The notes: generated by a model not told the origin, from the letters alone. DNA of 46,441 nt from Candidatus Gastranaerophilales bacterium (GCA_944325575.1 CALVAR010000019.1:1-46441); one strand, 5' to 3'; shown: positions 17,068 through 26,238, counted from the stretch's first letter. Numbers and translations: made by a program.

Positions 17068-18450
17068 ATGCTTGAATTTGACTACAGAAATGTCAAAGCC
17101 GAGATTGTCGGTGAAGAAAACGGGTTAAATCTTGAAGAAGCATTTAACAATTTTAATGACAGAATAGCCAAAATTATAAGCGACTTAAACTCTAAAAAAG
17201 ATAAACCCGGTCAGTGGCTGCAATGGATGAACCTTGGCTACAGTGAAGAAACAGTGTGGCTTGTTAAAGAATATGCGGCTATGACACAGGGACTGTTTGA
17301 TAATGTTCTTGTTCTTGGTATAGGCGGTTCAGCCCTCGGCGGGATGGCTGTCTGCGAAGCTTTGTTGCAACCATATTGGAACTTGCTTTCTGATGAACAA
17401 AGGAATAATTTCCCGAGAATTTTTTTCCTTGATAATGTTGATCCTGATCAGATAAACGGATTGTTAAACATACTTGATTTAAAGAAAACACTTGTTAATG
17501 TTATTACAAAATCCGGTTCTACTGCTGAAACAATGTCTCAGTTTATGATTTTAAAAAACAGACTACAGGAAGAACTCGGAGATAATTATGTCAGACATAT
17601 AGTCGCAACAACTGACAAAAATGCAGGTATATTAAGACAGATTTCTAATGAAGAGGGATATAAAACTTTTGTAATTCCTGATGATGTCGGCGGAAGATTT
17701 TCTGTATTTTCGGCAGTTGGGCTATTGCCTTTTGCGCTTGTGGGTATTGACATAGAAGAGCTTGTACAAGGTGTCAAAGACATGGATCTTGCTCTTAAAA
17801 ATACAGATATCAGACATAATATTGCTGCACAGAACGCTCTTATTCACTACTTAATGGATACACAAAAGGGTAAAAATCTTTCCGTTATGATGCCTTATTC
17901 TTCCAGACTTAAATATGTTTCTGACTGGTTTGTACAGCTGTGGGCTGAAAGTCTTGGTAAAGAAAAAGACAATAACGGTAATGTTGTAAATATAGGTCCA
18001 ACTCCGATAAAGGCACTGGGTGCTACTGATCAGCATTCCCAAATTCAGCTCTATAATGAAGGTCCTAACAACAAACTTATAAACTTTATTCGAGTTAAAG
18101 AATTTGATACTACACTTGAAATTCCGAAGATTTTTGAGTTTACGGGTATCGGATACCTGGGCGGAAATACTATTAATTCATTAATAAACGCTGAGGCAGA
18201 TGCTACAAAAGTGGCTCTTGTCGATTATCAAAGACCGAATGTAACAATAACTCTTGAAAAAGTAAATCCATATAATATAGGACAGCTTTTATATATGCTT
18301 GAGGTTCAGACTGCTATAACAGGCGAGCTTTATAATATTAATACATTTAATCAGCCGGGTGTTGAACAGGCTAAAAATTATACATACGCACTTATGGGCA
18401 GAGCCGGCTATGAGGAATCTGCGGCTATGTTAAAAGAAAAAATGGCATAA
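17068..18450 (+). CDS. pgi: Glucose-6-phosphate isomerase
   Basis: Interconverts glucose-6-phosphate and fructose-6-phosphate in glycolysis and gluconeogenesis. The SIS-type sugar isomerase motifs are clear: VLGIGGSALGG (82-92), TKSGSTAET (147-155, phosphate-binding loop), GGRFSVFSAVGLLP, and the C-terminal GVEQAKNYTYALMG that carries the catalytic lysine region. At 460 aa it belongs to the shorter bacterial form found in Firmicutes and cyanobacteria rather than the 550-aa E. coli form. A good ribosome site (GGAGATAAGG) precedes the ATG. It appears monocistronic or at most co-transcribed with the following coiled-coil gene, 96 bases away. Confidence 0.96.
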   Translation: MLEFDYRNVKAEIVGEENGLNLEEAFNNFNDRIAKIISDLNSKKDKPGQWLQWMNLGYSEETVWLVKEYAAMTQGLFDNVLVLGIGGSALGGMAVCEALLQPYWNLLSDEQRNNFPRIFFLDNVDPDQINGLLNILDLKKTLVNVITKSGSTAETMSQFMILKNRLQEELGDNYVRHIVATTDKNAGILRQISNEEGYKTFVIPDDVGGRFSVFSAVGLLPFALVGIDIEELVQGVKDMDLALKNTDIRHNIAAQNALIHYLMDTQKGKNLSVMMPYSSRLKYVSDWFVQLWAESLGKEKDNNGNVVNIGPTPIKALGATDQHSQIQLYNEGPNNKLINFIRVKEFDTTLEIPKIFEFTGIGYLGGNTINSLINAEADATKVALVDYQRPNVTITLEKVNPYNIGQLLYMLEVQTAITGELYNINTFNQPGVEQAKNYTYALMGRAGYEESAAMLKEKMA

Positions 18451-18546
18451 ACCTTATTGGTGTAACATAAAGTTACATATTTTTACATACGGTTATGTCT
18501 CTGCTAAAATTAAATACGGAGCTTTTTAATTAGAGAGTAGTTTTTT

Positions 18547-21033
18547 ATGGCAGACATTAATTACTTTGAAATAATACAAAATAAACTGGACGCACTGGTT
18601 GAAAAAATAGTACAAAAAGAAAATTCCGATGAAGATTTTCGTATCACCTATGCTCAGATTTTAGAAAAGATTAATACTAAAATGGATCTTTTTTCTAATG
18701 ATAATACTTATGAGCGTATTAACCTTATCGGGATTGAACTTAATAAGCTTATAAGAGAACGCCAGGAAGTAGTTGATGCAAAATTTAACGCCGTAAAAGG
18801 TGAATTTGATAATCTTAATGAGATATTATTAAACTCTCTTAAAACACCGGAGCTTTTGGCTGCATTTAATAAAATACAAAATCAGATACACTATTTTTCA
18901 GAAGAACTGGAAAGCCAAAAGTTTGCGTTTAATTCGATAATCTCGCATATTGAAAAGTCAGGAACGCTCGAAGAAACAAACGATAGCATAAGGGCTAATT
19001 TCGCTATTGTTAAAGAGCAAAACACAATAATCAATGAAAATGTTAATAAGCAGCTGGATTTATTAAATAAATATAACTCTGTTATAGAAGAGAATAATCA
19101 AAAAGTTTTAGACGATTTAAATACTGTAATTTTGAGTGTCAGAGAATTTTCTGAATTGGCAAATAAGGACAATGAAGAAGTCAAAAATTTTGTCGATGAA
19201 AAAATTGCATCTGTTTTGCAAAAAGCCAATGATGCGGATACTATAATAAATATTTTGAATAACAATCTTACTACTTTGATGCAGGTTGTTGGCAACATTT
19301 TTGATGATGAATCATTTCAGAAAGTTAAGTCTGATGTTGCTGATATTCTTGTAAAAGCAGCATTCCTTTCAGAGGCTGTTTCAAAAATTGCTACTAAAGA
19401 TGAGATGTTAAGTAATTCCGAAAAAAATAAGGAAGAAATCAAAGAAAATACAAAACAACTGGTCTCCTCTCTGGAAGAAAAACTTCTTTCCTCGCTTGAC
19501 TTCTCTTCTTTGGAAGATATTAAAAACTACACGGAAAAGATGTTCTTTCAGGGCACTGAAGTTCTTAAAGAAGAAATATGGGCAATCAAAGATACTGTTA
19601 CTAATTTCAGTAAAGAATCTTTGAAAAAAGCTGATTTTGATGAAAAGCTGAATACACTGAAAGAACTTAATAATACTATTAAAGAAGATTTAACGGATAT
19701 AATTTCCGAAGAGAGCGTTGCAGCTTCCAATCAGTTGAAAGAAATTTCAACATTAATAAGTGCGCTGAAAAATAATTTAACTGATATTGTTTTAAACGAG
19801 CAGAAAGAACAAATTGACAAATCTTTGCAGGAATTACAGGCTAAATTTGTTACACAGCTGGTGCAAATAGCTGATAATGTGTCTTTTGTTGAAGAAGCTG
19901 ATGAAATTAATGAAAATATCTATACTTCCGGTGAAAAAATAAAAGAACAAATTTCTTCGGATATAGATTCTGTCAAGAATGATATAATCCAGCTAAGAGG
20001 AGAGTCATCAGCCGAAAATAATAACATGCTGAATATCCTAACTGAAATTGATTCGGCTGTTAACAATGAGATAACAAGTGATTTAAAAACTCTTATTTCA
20101 AGCTTTAAACTTTTAACAAGCGGTTTAAAGGATGATAAGGATTATTTATACACGCTGCCTGACATTGAATCTGACTTGTCTAAGATAAGAGTTGATATTA
20201 ATAATATTCAAAAGACACTTATTTCTTCATCGGATGAATCTACAGAGGAATGTATTGATATCACATCAAAAATCAACAATATAAAAAGTGTTGTTGAAAA
20301 AATACAACAGAGCCCTATTAATGAAGAAATATCAGAGATTAAGGCTCTTTTTGACGGCTTAAATGAAGATATATCGAGCATAAGCAAACGTACAAATAAA
20401 CTAATCATCGCTTCTGATGAGGTGAATAAAGCATTAAAGAATAATGTTATTGCATTTACTTCTTTAATAAACGAGTTTGAAAAACAAAGCAGAGAATTCT
20501 ATAATTCTGCTTTTATGAATGAACTGAATGCAAGAATAGAGAATCTTTCTAAAATGACAACATCTATAATGCAGTCTGATCAGGTTTTGAATGAAGCTTT
20601 TATGTATATGGGAGAGTGGATAGATTCTGCCAGTGATTCATTTGATGAAATAAAGGCGGATGTTTCAAAAATGAAAAAGACTCTTCTTGCTGATGAAACA
20701 GGTGCTGCAGCAAGCTTGGAACAGACTGTTAATGCTTTGAGCCGGCAGGTTGAACTTCAGGATGCAAAAATGGATGCTGTTGAAGAAAAGCTTGATAAGC
20801 TTCTTGCTCAGCAGCAGGAGTCAAAAGAGTTAAAATCCCTTATTGAGTATGTTGCATCTCAGGTAAGCCTTACTAATGAAAAAGTTGTCGAAAATGATAA
20901 ACTTGCGCAGAAGATTGCAAGTATGGAAAAACAACTTAAAAAAATAGAAAAAAATGTCGCTGCAATAACTGAATACATCGATGAAGATGAAGAAGATGAT
21001 GAATTCTTTGATGATAATGAATCGGATGATTAG
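18547..21033 (+). CDS. Large coiled-coil protein with acidic C-terminus
   Basis: 828 aa with no enzymatic motif. Almost the whole length is Glu/Lys/Asn/Leu-rich heptad-like sequence (for example LEQTVNALSRQVELQDAK and MEKQLKKIEKNVAAITEY), predicted to form a long rod. The last 20 residues are strongly acidic (DEDEEDDEFFDDNESDD). There is no signal peptide or membrane helix, so it should be cytoplasmic. Length and composition recall SMC-like or chemoreceptor-like rods, but no head or ligand domain is present. GAGAG lies upstream of the ATG. The stop overlaps the convergent 67-aa gene by 4 bases. Confidence 0.8.
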   Translation: MADINYFEIIQNKLDALVEKIVQKENSDEDFRITYAQILEKINTKMDLFSNDNTYERINLIGIELNKLIRERQEVVDAKFNAVKGEFDNLNEILLNSLKTPELLAAFNKIQNQIHYFSEELESQKFAFNSIISHIEKSGTLEETNDSIRANFAIVKEQNTIINENVNKQLDLLNKYNSVIEENNQKVLDDLNTVILSVREFSELANKDNEEVKNFVDEKIASVLQKANDADTIINILNNNLTTLMQVVGNIFDDESFQKVKSDVADILVKAAFLSEAVSKIATKDEMLSNSEKNKEEIKENTKQLVSSLEEKLLSSLDFSSLEDIKNYTEKMFFQGTEVLKEEIWAIKDTVTNFSKESLKKADFDEKLNTLKELNNTIKEDLTDIISEESVAASNQLKEISTLISALKNNLTDIVLNEQKEQIDKSLQELQAKFVTQLVQIADNVSFVEEADEINENIYTSGEKIKEQISSDIDSVKNDIIQLRGESSAENNNMLNILTEIDSAVNNEITSDLKTLISSFKLLTSGLKDDKDYLYTLPDIESDLSKIRVDINNIQKTLISSSDESTEECIDITSKINNIKSVVEKIQQSPINEEISEIKALFDGLNEDISSISKRTNKLIIASDEVNKALKNNVIAFTSLINEFEKQSREFYNSAFMNELNARIENLSKMTTSIMQSDQVLNEAFMYMGEWIDSASDSFDEIKADVSKMKKTLLADETGAAASLEQTVNALSRQVELQDAKMDAVEEKLDKLLAQQQESKELKSLIEYVASQVSLTNEKVVENDKLAQKIASMEKQLKKIEKNVAAITEYIDEDEEDDEFFDDNESDD

Positions 21034-21233
21034 TTATTGCTCAAAACAAGTTTGAATGTTGCAAGATTTTTGATTGCAAACAATTTTGTTTTCATATTTT
21101 GTTCTTCGTTAATTTTGAAGATTCTTATAATACGTTGAATTTCTTCAACATTCTTACGTGATGAAATATCATAAACATTTTTTATCGGATCTGAAACAAC
21201 GTCCATTATTGTATTTAATTCATGTTCTTGCAT
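21030..21233 (-). CDS. Small hypothetical protein
   Basis: 67 aa with no known family. It is helical and mixed charged (MQEHELNTIMDVVSDPIKNVYDISS...), with no membrane segment. AGAGGA lies about 10 bases before the ATG. The conserved block at 21280-21328 lies 47 bases upstream, the same arrangement as for the 408-aa repeat protein, which supports it as a real, regulated gene. It overlaps the stop of the convergent coiled-coil gene by 4 bases. Confidence 0.65.
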   Translation of the reverse strand: MQEHELNTIMDVVSDPIKNVYDISSRKNVEEIQRIIRIFKINEEQNMKTKLFAIKNLATFKLVLSNN

Positions 21234-21279
21234 AATAGGTATTCCTCTAAGACTCTATATTTTTATAAAGTGAATCTCT

Positions 21280-21328
21280 TTATAAAAATTGCCTAAATTT
21301 TTATAAATTGTTAAGAAATATATACAAA
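21280..21328 (-). promoter_or_regulatory. Conserved upstream block, copy B
   Basis: TTATAAAAATTGCCT (21280-21294) and GTTAAGAAATAT (21310-21321) match the block at 16922-16970 in sequence, spacing and orientation relative to a minus-strand gene. It could also serve the divergent gene at 21440. Confidence 0.5.
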
Positions 21329-21439
21329 GTATATAAATAATTTTTCTAACGTAAAGATATACTTGAAATAGTGGATAATTTATGAGGATTTTAGTATATA
21401 ATAATAGACATACAGATATTATATAAAAAAGGAGATAAT

Positions 21440-21694
21440 ATGCTGCCTATAGTTTCTGAAGAGCACGCATCTTTAGCATTTGCAGAGATTTTTCAGGATG
21501 TCCACGGTTGGAGAAAAAAAATGATTCACTATATAAAAGATGAGAATCCTGAAATTAACAGTGCAATAATCGAGGCAGCAAATAATACTGATCTTGATCC
21601 TAAAGCAGTTGCTCTTGGCGCATATATGACATATATTTTGCTTGAAATGGCAGCCAAAGATGATGACAGTATGGGCTATGATATAGAAGACTAG
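21440..21694 (+). CDS. Small acidic hypothetical protein
   Basis: 84 aa with no family recognised. It is acidic (pI clearly low), helical, cytoplasmic in appearance, and ends DDDSMGYDIED. An excellent ribosome site (AAAGGAGATAAT) directly precedes the ATG, which makes it a likely real gene despite its size. It lies between the 67-aa gene and the convergent 121-aa gene, with 3 bases to the latter's stop. Confidence 0.7.
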   Translation: MLPIVSEEHASLAFAEIFQDVHGWRKKMIHYIKDENPEINSAIIEAANNTDLDPKAVALGAYMTYILLEMAAKDDDSMGYDIED

Positions 21695-21697
21695 TCT

Positions 21698-22063
21698 TTA
21701 TTGCATTATTTTTATCTTAAAATTCTGTATTGGCTGATTTGTTAAAAGTTTTTTCTGATTTTCCAGAGTATTTTTTATTGAAAATATCCAGCCTGTTTTG
21801 GGGTTTACAAACAGGAAAAATGCTGCCTGACTTTCAATAACCCTTTGCTGTTTGTCTATAATTAATTCGCCTTTATCAGAAAGTTCAAAAACCGTAAAAG
21901 ATAAAGCATTGGTTATATTGCTGTCAATATATGCATCAAACATTGTATTGCGCAGTTTTGTCGTATCTTTTAAAACCGGTTGACCTTTGTATGTAGTACA
22001 CCAGTGGTATAGCTTAGTGATAATTTCATCACGATTGCTGCTGTTTTGACTGTTTGTGTTCAT
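21698..22063 (-). CDS. Hypothetical protein coupled to the GGDEF gene
   Basis: 121 aa with no recognised domain. It begins MNTNSQNSSNRDEII, then alternates beta-like hydrophobic stretches (ALSFTVFELSDKGELII, AAFFLFVNPKTGWIFSI), compatible with a small alpha/beta sensor-like fold, but that is a guess. Its start lies inside the end of the GGDEF/HD-GYP gene (35-base overlap). AGGAC lies 6 bases before the ATG, so translation is coupled. The tight link suggests it acts with, or modulates, the c-di-GMP protein. Confidence 0.7.
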   Translation of the reverse strand: MNTNSQNSSNRDEIITKLYHWCTTYKGQPVLKDTTKLRNTMFDAYIDSNITNALSFTVFELSDKGELIIDKQQRVIESQAAFFLFVNPKTGWIFSIKNTLENQKKLLTNQPIQNFKIKIMQ

Positions 22064-23957
22064 TCATTAGTCCTATAAATTCGTCAACAAGCTTTTCGTT
22101 CCATTTTTTGCCGGATTCAAGCTTTATTATTTCCAGAGCTTCGTCCTTTGTTCTTGCAACTCTGTATGGTCGGTTTTGTATAAGTGCAAAATAAGCATCT
22201 ATGAGTAATATAATCTGTGAAGAAATAGGTATGGATTCCCCGCTGAGCTGCTGAGGATAACCGGTACCGTCCCAGTTTTCGTGGTGTGCTTCGATTATAG
22301 GGACTATATCTGCTATTGTGCTTATGGGTTTCAATATTTTCCTTGCCGCAATGAGCGGATGCTCTTTTATCTGTTTCTTTTCTTCTTCCGTGAGCGGTTC
22401 TTTTTTATTTAGTATCTCTTCCGGAATCATCAGTTTGCCTATGTCATAAAGAAGCATTGCTATTTTTAGCTTATCAATGTCTTCTTTTGTCATTTCCATC
22501 TTTCTGCCGAGTTCTATTGCCAGAGAGACTTTTTCTTTAGTAAGTCCTCTTTTGTAATGACTGTTGTATGTTTGAGCAAGAGTATCAGCAACCGAAAAAA
22601 TAGTGTCCTTTGTTTCGGCTGTATTGATAGCTTTAAGCTTTGATGTAACTTCTTTTGCAATTTTGTCCGGTATTGGCACTTTTTGCTTTGTCAGTATATC
22701 CATAAAAGCGCCAAAAGCCACTTCATGCCATTCGGCTTCGTCTTCTGCCGTTTTTGCGAGAGTTACCCTGTTTCTGCCGTTTATCTTAGACTTATACATT
22801 GCCTGGTCAGTCATATCAAGCAGTTCATCAAGTTTAATGGAGTGTTCTGGGAATGTACCGACACCAAGACTAGCCGTAATATGTCCTATCGTGTCAAGTT
22901 CCTGTGCTTCAATTGCCGCGCGGATTCTTTCTGCTGCAATCATTGCGCCTGAAGAGTCTACTCCCGGTAGCAGCACGGAGAACTCTTCGCCGCCTAAACG
23001 TGCCGGAACATCAATAGAACGGGCATTCTTTTTCAGAATATCCGCAATCGTTCTTATTGCAAGGTCTCCAAAGAAGTGTCCGTATGTATCATTTATCTTT
23101 TTAAGGTAATCCAGGTCAAGACTGATTATAGAAAACGGCTGATGCAGTCGCATTGCACGTTCTGCTTCTTTTTGCAGGGCCTGATTAAAGTATCTTCTGT
23201 TATACAATTCCGTTAATGAATCCGTAACAGCTTCTTTTTTCAGATTTTCAAACAGGTTTGCTATAGTAATAGCCATTTCTACCTGATTACCGAACAGTGT
23301 AAGAAAATTCAATTCTTTATCCGTTACATCTTCTCGGGGGGAAAATATCATCATAACACCGAATGGTTTATTTGATGGATATAACGGTATACATATTACG
23401 CTTTTACTTACGCCCAGTTTATTTATGGAATCTATATATTCCGATTTGAAGTCATACAAGAGGCTGTTTATCACCTCCAAATATTCTGTTGTATGCAATA
23501 TGCTTTTTTCTTCTATTGCTTTGGTAACAAACATTTTTTTGTCGTATTTTAGATGATATTCGTGTATATCTATATTTTTTTCTTTTAGATATTCCGTAAT
23601 TTTTTTTAGAATAGGGCTTTCTGAAAAGGCTTTTACCTTATAATATTTCCCTTTTTCATCATCACAAACCTGCAATATTGTACTGTTTATGTAACCCATT
23701 TCCCCGTGCAGTGAGTTTACCAGTTTTTGCAATACGCTTGACAATGGTTCTGATGAATTCATCAATTCCCAGACATGTTTTAATGTCAAAAAGGCTTTAT
23801 TTGCCTGATCAAGTTCCTGGGTCCTTTGTACAATCTCTTTTTCTAATGCAAGATTTCTCTCATATATTTCAATAAATTCTTTTTTATTGTTAGAGATGCT
23901 ATATTCTATTTCATTTACTTTTTGTGTGTATTCTTTGAATTTTTTAAATAAATCCAT
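22029..23957 (-). CDS. GAF-GGDEF-HD-GYP cyclic-di-GMP signalling protein
   Basis: 642 aa. Order: N-terminal coiled coil (1-60), GAF-like sensor (about 65-235), GGDEF diguanylate cyclase domain (about 243-400), HD-GYP phosphodiesterase domain (about 415-635). The cyclase active site is intact as GGEEF (322-326). The product-inhibition I-site RSID (313-316) lies exactly five residues before it. In the HD-GYP domain the HHE (558-560) and GTGYP (564-568) motifs are present, but the canonical HD pair reads Tyr504-Asp505 (LLYDIGK), so the metal-binding His is missing. It therefore probably makes c-di-GMP, while hydrolysis is doubtful. No membrane segment is seen. The start has a weak ribosome site. 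Confidence 0.9.
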   Translation of the reverse strand: MDLFKKFKEYTQKVNEIEYSISNNKKEFIEIYERNLALEKEIVQRTQELDQANKAFLTLKHVWELMNSSEPLSSVLQKLVNSLHGEMGYINSTILQVCDDEKGKYYKVKAFSESPILKKITEYLKEKNIDIHEYHLKYDKKMFVTKAIEEKSILHTTEYLEVINSLLYDFKSEYIDSINKLGVSKSVICIPLYPSNKPFGVMMIFSPREDVTDKELNFLTLFGNQVEMAITIANLFENLKKEAVTDSLTELYNRRYFNQALQKEAERAMRLHQPFSIISLDLDYLKKINDTYGHFFGDLAIRTIADILKKNARSIDVPARLGGEEFSVLLPGVDSSGAMIAAERIRAAIEAQELDTIGHITASLGVGTFPEHSIKLDELLDMTDQAMYKSKINGRNRVTLAKTAEDEAEWHEVAFGAFMDILTKQKVPIPDKIAKEVTSKLKAINTAETKDTIFSVADTLAQTYNSHYKRGLTKEKVSLAIELGRKMEMTKEDIDKLKIAMLLYDIGKLMIPEEILNKKEPLTEEEKKQIKEHPLIAARKILKPISTIADIVPIIEAHHENWDGTGYPQQLSGESIPISSQIILLIDAYFALIQNRPYRVARTKDEALEIIKLESGKKWNEKLVDEFIGLMNEHKQSKQQQS

Positions 23958-24118
23958 GCTTTTAATTTATTTAGCTTGTATGTACCGTGGAGTTTATTAT
24001 ACTACTTTTCTAATACAAATGTAAGGGGTTTATAATGGGATTTATATAACAGTTTATGATAAAAACAGCTAAAATTATCACTATTATTTATGTTATGTGA
24101 TTCAATAACGAATTTTAT

Positions 24119-24238
24119 ATAGCGATACTATTTATTATGAAAAAATGAATATTTAGCATTCGATAGCAGATATTTCATTTTTTCGTTCCAAGAACTCTAA
24201 AAAATGATTAATTATCATTTTTTAGAGACTCTGCCGAA
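24119..24238. repeat. Inverted-repeat copy B (partner at 1-120)
   Basis: Reverse complement of 1-120 with about 114 of 120 matches. The 74 bases from 24165 to 24238 are identical to bases 1-74. The core hairpin CTCTAAAAAATGAT/ATCATTTTTTAGAG is present. The two copies point in opposite directions 24 kb apart. Confidence 0.88.
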
Positions 24239-24371
24239 TAAAAGCAACTAAATGTTGCTTTTATGAGAGGTGCTAAGTCAGATACGAAGTATCTGCGTGC
24301 CGTATAACATTGGCGGGTAGGATTTTAAGTCACTCTAAAATAAAATATCTGCTCTCTCGTTTTTTACTTAG

Positions 24372-24454
24372 GGAGGCATAAGGTGTTTGCTTCGGAGTGA
24401 CTATGGAGGAGGGACGACGGAATCGGAACGAAGAAGTAAACACCTTATGCCTCC
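24372..24454. repeat. Long hairpin (17-bp perfect stem)
   Basis: GGAGGCATAAGGTGTTT (24372-24388) pairs perfectly with 24438-24454. CTTCG (24390-24394) and CGAAG (24429-24433) extend the stem across a small internal loop. The 34-base loop is purine-rich. It could be an RNA structure or the end of a miniature element; no coding content. Confidence 0.7.
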
Positions 24455-24521
24455 TCAAAATTCATTTACTTCTTACATAGCAGTAGTTTGGGCAAACCTG
24501 CCCACACAGATGTATCCTGTC

Positions 24522-24637
24522 ATTCTGAAGCATTAAATATGCTTTGCTACAAAAATATTGCTGTATTCAGAATCCTAGCAGCCTGAAATGTAAATTCTAA
24601 GCCTGTAAGATCCTGAGCTCGCTTTGCTCCTCAGGAT
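24522..24637. repeat. Two palindromic repeat units downstream of leuC
   Basis: ATTCTGA (24522-24528) pairs with TCAGAAT (24567-24573), with the nested hairpin AGCAT/ATGCT at 24529-24543. ATCCTGAG (24610-24617) pairs with CTCAGGAT (24630-24637). The type 'TGTCATTCTGAG...CTCAGGATGACA' is a common dispersed intergenic palindrome in many bacteria. Confidence 0.6.
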
Positions 24638-24668
24638 GACAATTCTTAGATTATTTATTTTACAGGAA

Positions 24669-25910
24669 TTACGGTGCAGTAATATACCCGGATATTGCGC
24701 TTGTCGTAGCCACAGCCGGTGAAGAAAGATAGATAAAGCCTTTAGTGTTTCCCATTCTGCCCTGAAAATTTCTGTTTTGCGTTGCAAGACAGACTTCACC
24801 GTCGCCCAGGATACCGGCATGAACCCCTACACAAGGTCCGCATCCCGGACCAAGGATTTGTGCACCGGCATCAATCAGTGTTGTAATTATACCTTCTTCA
24901 ACAGCCTGTTTATAAATATCTTTTGAAGCCGGTACAACAATCATCCTAACATCAGGATTAACTTGTCTGCCTTTTAAAATATCCGCAACAATTCGCAAAT
25001 CTTCTATACGTCCGTTTGTACAAGTTCCGACAAAAACCTGATTAACTTTGACATCTTTTAATTCTTTAGCAAGCTTTGTATTATCAACTGTATGAGGACA
25101 AGAAACAGTAGGCTCCAGCTTTGACGCATCAATTTCTATTATTTTTTCATAAACTGCATCAGAATCAGGTTTTACCTCAACAAATTTGTCCTCTCTGCCT
25201 CTTTCTTTCAAGTAGCTTTTTGTCTTTTCATCAGTAGCAAATAGACCTGCTTTGGCACCTGCTTCCACAGCCATATTGGCAAGAGTAAATCTGTCCGCCA
25301 TTGTCATATTTTCAATAGTAGAACCGTGAAACTCTAATGCACGGTAGGTTGCACCGTCAGCACCGATTAAACCTATTAAATGCAGTATCAAATCCTTTGC
25401 ATAAACACCTTTTTGAAATTCTCCTTCAACAACAACTTTAAAAGTAGCAGGAACTTTGAGCCATGTTTTTCCAAGAGCCATAGCGACAGCAACGTCAGTA
25501 GACCCCATACCGGTTGCAAAAGCCCCGAGTGCCCCGGATGTACAAGTATGAGAATCAGCGCCGACAAGGATTTCTCCGGGATTCACAAAAGATTCCACAA
25601 GACGCTGGTGGCATACGCCGCATCCTGTTTCAGACAAAATTGCTCCCGTTTCTTTTGCAAATTCTCTCAAAACCATATGGGTATTAGAAAGTTCCTTTCT
25701 CGGACTCGGAGAAGCATGATCAATAAACAATATGCAGCGCTCAGGATTTGCCGGTTTTGATTTACCAAGTTTTTTAAATTCCTGAACCATCAAAGGACCT
25801 GTACCGTCTTGCACAGCAGCAACATCTACTTTTGCAATACATAGTTCGCCGGCTTTTACATCGTGTCCAGCATGTTTCGAAATTATTTTTTCTGCAATTG
25901 TTTGACCCAT
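24669..25910 (-). CDS. leuC: 3-isopropylmalate dehydratase large subunit (LeuC-type aconitase family)
   Basis: Isomerises 2-isopropylmalate to 3-isopropylmalate in leucine synthesis, together with a small LeuD subunit. The 413-aa protein lacks the C-terminal swivel domain, as expected for a separate large subunit, and is of the shorter type also seen in archaeal LeuC/homoaconitases. The [4Fe-4S] ligands are Cys297 (VGTCTNGR), Cys357 and Cys360 (GPGCGPCVG). DSHTCTSGALGAF (119-131) and ETGCGVCHQ are further family motifs. AAGAGA lies before the ATG. No leuD, leuB or leuA lies nearby. A homoaconitase or methylmalate substrate cannot be excluded. Confidence 0.88.
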   Translation of the reverse strand: MGQTIAEKIISKHAGHDVKAGELCIAKVDVAAVQDGTGPLMVQEFKKLGKSKPANPERCILFIDHASPSPRKELSNTHMVLREFAKETGAILSETGCGVCHQRLVESFVNPGEILVGADSHTCTSGALGAFATGMGSTDVAVAMALGKTWLKVPATFKVVVEGEFQKGVYAKDLILHLIGLIGADGATYRALEFHGSTIENMTMADRFTLANMAVEAGAKAGLFATDEKTKSYLKERGREDKFVEVKPDSDAVYEKIIEIDASKLEPTVSCPHTVDNTKLAKELKDVKVNQVFVGTCTNGRIEDLRIVADILKGRQVNPDVRMIVVPASKDIYKQAVEEGIITTLIDAGAQILGPGCGPCVGVHAGILGDGEVCLATQNRNFQGRMGNTKGFIYLSSPAVATTSAISGYITAP

Positions 25911-26238
25911 AACATTCTCTTTTCTTAAACTCCAATACCAGATTTAATATACCAAATCAGAGTATGATTTGTACAGTGAGAATTATTTTTTGTAAATGTT
26001 AAAATATGTAAATATATATTATTTATATGTTTTATATATCACACACAGGGAATTATATTAGTGTAGCCAATTCTCTTTATACTTTCTCTTCCACTCCTTT
26101 TCTCCATGATGAAAACTTTGCCGGCTGATGAGTAAATCGGACGGCTTTTTCTTTGCCATTTTATCGTGATATTTCAATAATTAAGATGATTACTTTTAAC
26201 TGCTTGCTATTATAATAAAAGTAAGTCTAATTATTAGC
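25911..26238. other. 328-base intergenic region between divergent genes
   Basis: Very AT-rich, with no gene seen. It should contain the divergent promoters of leuC and the 1164-aa gene. One hairpin with a T-run lies at 26120-26150 and is listed separately. Confidence 0.5.
26120..26150 (+). terminator. Weak terminator or attenuator-like hairpin
   Basis: GCCG (26120-26123) pairs with CGGC (26142-26145). One mismatch, then CTGAT/ATCGG continue the stem around a 6-base loop, and TTTTT follows. No plus-strand gene precedes it, so it could be a leader attenuator for the gene at 26239. Confidence 0.35.

Larger units (their letters stand above)
23958..24668. other. 711-base intergenic region with repeats and hairpins, no gene
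   Basis: No credible protein gene. It holds inverted-repeat copy B (24119-24238) and a series of hairpins: 24239-24263, 24279-24295, the large one at 24372-24454, and two 'TCATTCTGA/TCAGAAT'-type palindromes at 24522-24573 and 24610-24637. The 14-mer AAATATCTGCTCTC in the repeat recurs at about 24345. It resembles a cluster of dispersed palindromic repeats. Confidence 0.6.
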
